Made by a program: the position numbers and the translations under genes. This document shows, in pieces, positions 62,843 through 64,000 of a stretch of 64,000 nucleotides of DNA. The stretch is from Marchantia polymorpha subsp. ruderalis (taxonomy: Eukaryota > Streptophyta > Marchantiopsida > Marchantiales > Marchantiaceae): assembly GCA_037833965.1 (NCBI GenBank), contig AP031355.1, forward strand, positions 27,119,501 to 27,183,500. The letters run 5' to 3'. The notes below the pieces were generated by a model. It saw only the letters and a program-made list of their open reading frames with translations. It was not told the DNA's origin and searched no databases. The number at the start of each line of letters is the position of its first letter. Position 1 is the first letter of the stretch.

Positions 62843-63257
62843 TCATAGTTTGTACGCCGCTAAAAACCCGAGTCTCCCGTCACCATTTGGAATTGGCCGT
62901 CGATTGACGACCATTAGCTGCACATGACACACTCATGACCGATTGTGCTAGACTATCGTCATCAGGTGTCCAGAGTAGTCAACTGTCAACTCATGATTAA
63001 GGAAAGTTCGACTTATCATAATCTTCAGACATCACGAAAGTATCAAACTCTGTTGGGTGAAAGAGCCAGAAAACTTGATTCGCTTACATGTCTATGGGTC
63101 CATCCGCCGTAGGTCAGGGCGTGCGGTCCTTCACCGTAAGTCTTTGGAACTCTTGTCCTCTTCTTCGTCCCGTCAAGATGGACTTGCAACATGAAAGAAG
63201 ATCCGAGGATCTCGGGTTCATAACAAATCATGTTCGTGTCAATTTGGAACATTGTAC
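62843..63257 (-). CDS. two probable 3' exons of an unrecognised gene that may run past the right edge
   Basis: On the minus strand, exon A (63257-63088) is bounded by a good acceptor (tttctctacag) and donor (gtaagc). It encodes 56 residues plus a split codon, including MICYEPEILGSSFMLQVHLD and TYGEGPHALTYGGWTHRH. Exon B (62917-62843) follows acceptor catgtgcag, is in the matching phase 0, and adds 24 residues ending GDGRLGFLAAYKL and a TGA. The splice signals, phase agreement and protein-like composition support a real gene end, with upstream exons at higher coordinates or outside the window. I do not recognise the family. Confidence 0.35.
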
Positions 63258-63564
63258 CTGTAGAGAAATGACGTGAATCATATTGAAGAGCTTATAAGCA
63301 TGCGACTCTTTTCAACACACACGCAAGTTCTCCTGTTTAGATGCGATGACGACTTGTGGCAGCTCGGATTTGAGGACATGTGACTAGGATCTGATAAGTA
63401 TATGAGTTATCTCAGTAAGTCTCATAGTTGACCGAATGTCATATGACTGGCTAGGACTCACAAACAGTACCGAGCGTCAACGAATCTATCATCTTGACCT
63501 GTGACTAAGTATATACCTTGTGTGAACAGTTTGTTCCAGATAGCAACTTATCCTTGTCTGTAAA
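63258..63564. other. spacer or intron at the right edge
   Basis: If the minus-strand exons at 62843-63257 are real, this may be an intron of that gene. I found no further exon in it with confidence. Confidence 0.3.
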
Positions 63565-63654
63565 ATGGCGGCCTTAGAAATCAGATATTCTTCCTATGTG
63601 AGATTTAGCGTGGAAACTGTGCCGTACACTCTTTATCGAGACGCTCTCATCAAG
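63565..63654 (+). CDS. possible first exon on the plus strand
   Basis: An ATG at 63565 opens 30 codons of protein-like sequence (MAALEIRYSSYVRFSVET, then LYRDALIK) ending exactly at a gtacac donor-like site at 63655 in phase 0. No downstream exon could be joined before the window ends. It is short and could be chance. Confidence 0.15.
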
Positions 63655-64000
63655 GTACACCATATGCACGAAATCTATCTCTTCGTTTTCTCTCTTTCGA
63701 ACTTCGTTTTCCTTCTATAGTCTAATTTATTCTCTCTTAACATTTCTTCATCAAAGTAAAATTTCCGAAAGACTTAAATAAATGGATAATACGTTTCGTT
63801 TTATTATGATAGAACCCTAGGATCACCATTACTTTATGCTGTAAACTGTTATAGCGGATACAATTAATGTCAACCAATAACATAATCACAACCTCTTGAA
63901 ATTACAGATAGTGGACTTCTCCTTTATCAGCCTATCTATGTATGAGGTATGTATAGCCGATCTATAAATTAAGCTCCTAACTTTCATGGTGGATTTGATA
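63655..64000. other. AT-rich right end, nothing supported
   Basis: No protein-like frame or structured element is visible in the last 346 bases. Confidence 0.4.

Noticed and set aside
1..64000. CRISPR arrays, rRNA genes, intact LTR retrotransposons or virus-derived genes
   Set aside because: No regularly spaced repeats, no rRNA-like conserved blocks, and no reverse-transcriptase, integrase or capsid-like motifs were seen on either strand.

Overview
The window looks like nuclear DNA of a land plant, most likely a bryophyte (moss or liverwort). Five genes are assembled. Each has GT...AG introns whose reading phase agrees across every junction, and four of the five belong to well-defined plant families. 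Two of them point to a bryophyte. One is an ENA-type (P-type IID) sodium-pump ATPase, known from fungi, algae and bryophytes but not from flowering plants. The other is a plastid-type MurC, an enzyme of the plastid peptidoglycan pathway that flowering plants have largely lost. I cannot name the species from sequence alone.

Layout. Positions 1-11880 hold no gene I can support: AT-rich sequence with two less AT-rich patches (about 3400-5300 and 8000-11880). From 11880 to 14063 there is a strongly strand-asymmetric, microsatellite-rich tract that leads into a leucine-rich-repeat receptor pseudokinase of the GHR1 type (14064-18683, +, 3 exons). After an intergenic stretch comes MurC (22337-27810, +, 14 exons, 659 aa). 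Positions 27811-31680 are an AT-rich desert. A less AT-rich island at 31700-33400 contains a 171-codon ORF of unknown nature on the minus strand. A secreted GH3 beta-D-xylosidase/alpha-L-arabinofuranosidase follows (34478-38216, +, 7 exons, 787 aa). Then comes an XK-related (XKR/scramblase-like) multipass membrane protein (44777-42867, -, 3 exons, 538 aa), with a broken membrane-protein-like fragment just downstream of it. The ENA-type ATPase lies at 55986-52744 (-, 2 exons, 960 aa). The right edge (62843-63257, -) carries what look like the last two exons of an unrecognised gene that may extend past the window.

How the genes relate. There is no operon or cluster logic; these are independent nuclear genes with long AT-rich spacers. 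Their likely sites are: plasma-membrane signalling (GHR1-like), plastid envelope/division (MurC), cell-wall polysaccharide trimming (GH3 enzyme), membrane lipid scrambling or transport (XKR-like, uncertain) and Na+/K+ efflux (ENA).

The most unusual items are the XKR-like protein in a plant context, the complete plastid MurC, a dense GTAC cluster, an 18-bp perfect inverted repeat spanning about 350 bp, and several perfect short-loop hairpins in the spacers. I saw no CRISPR array, confident tRNA or rRNA gene, intact transposon, or virus-like gene. I found no convincing new multi-gene system.
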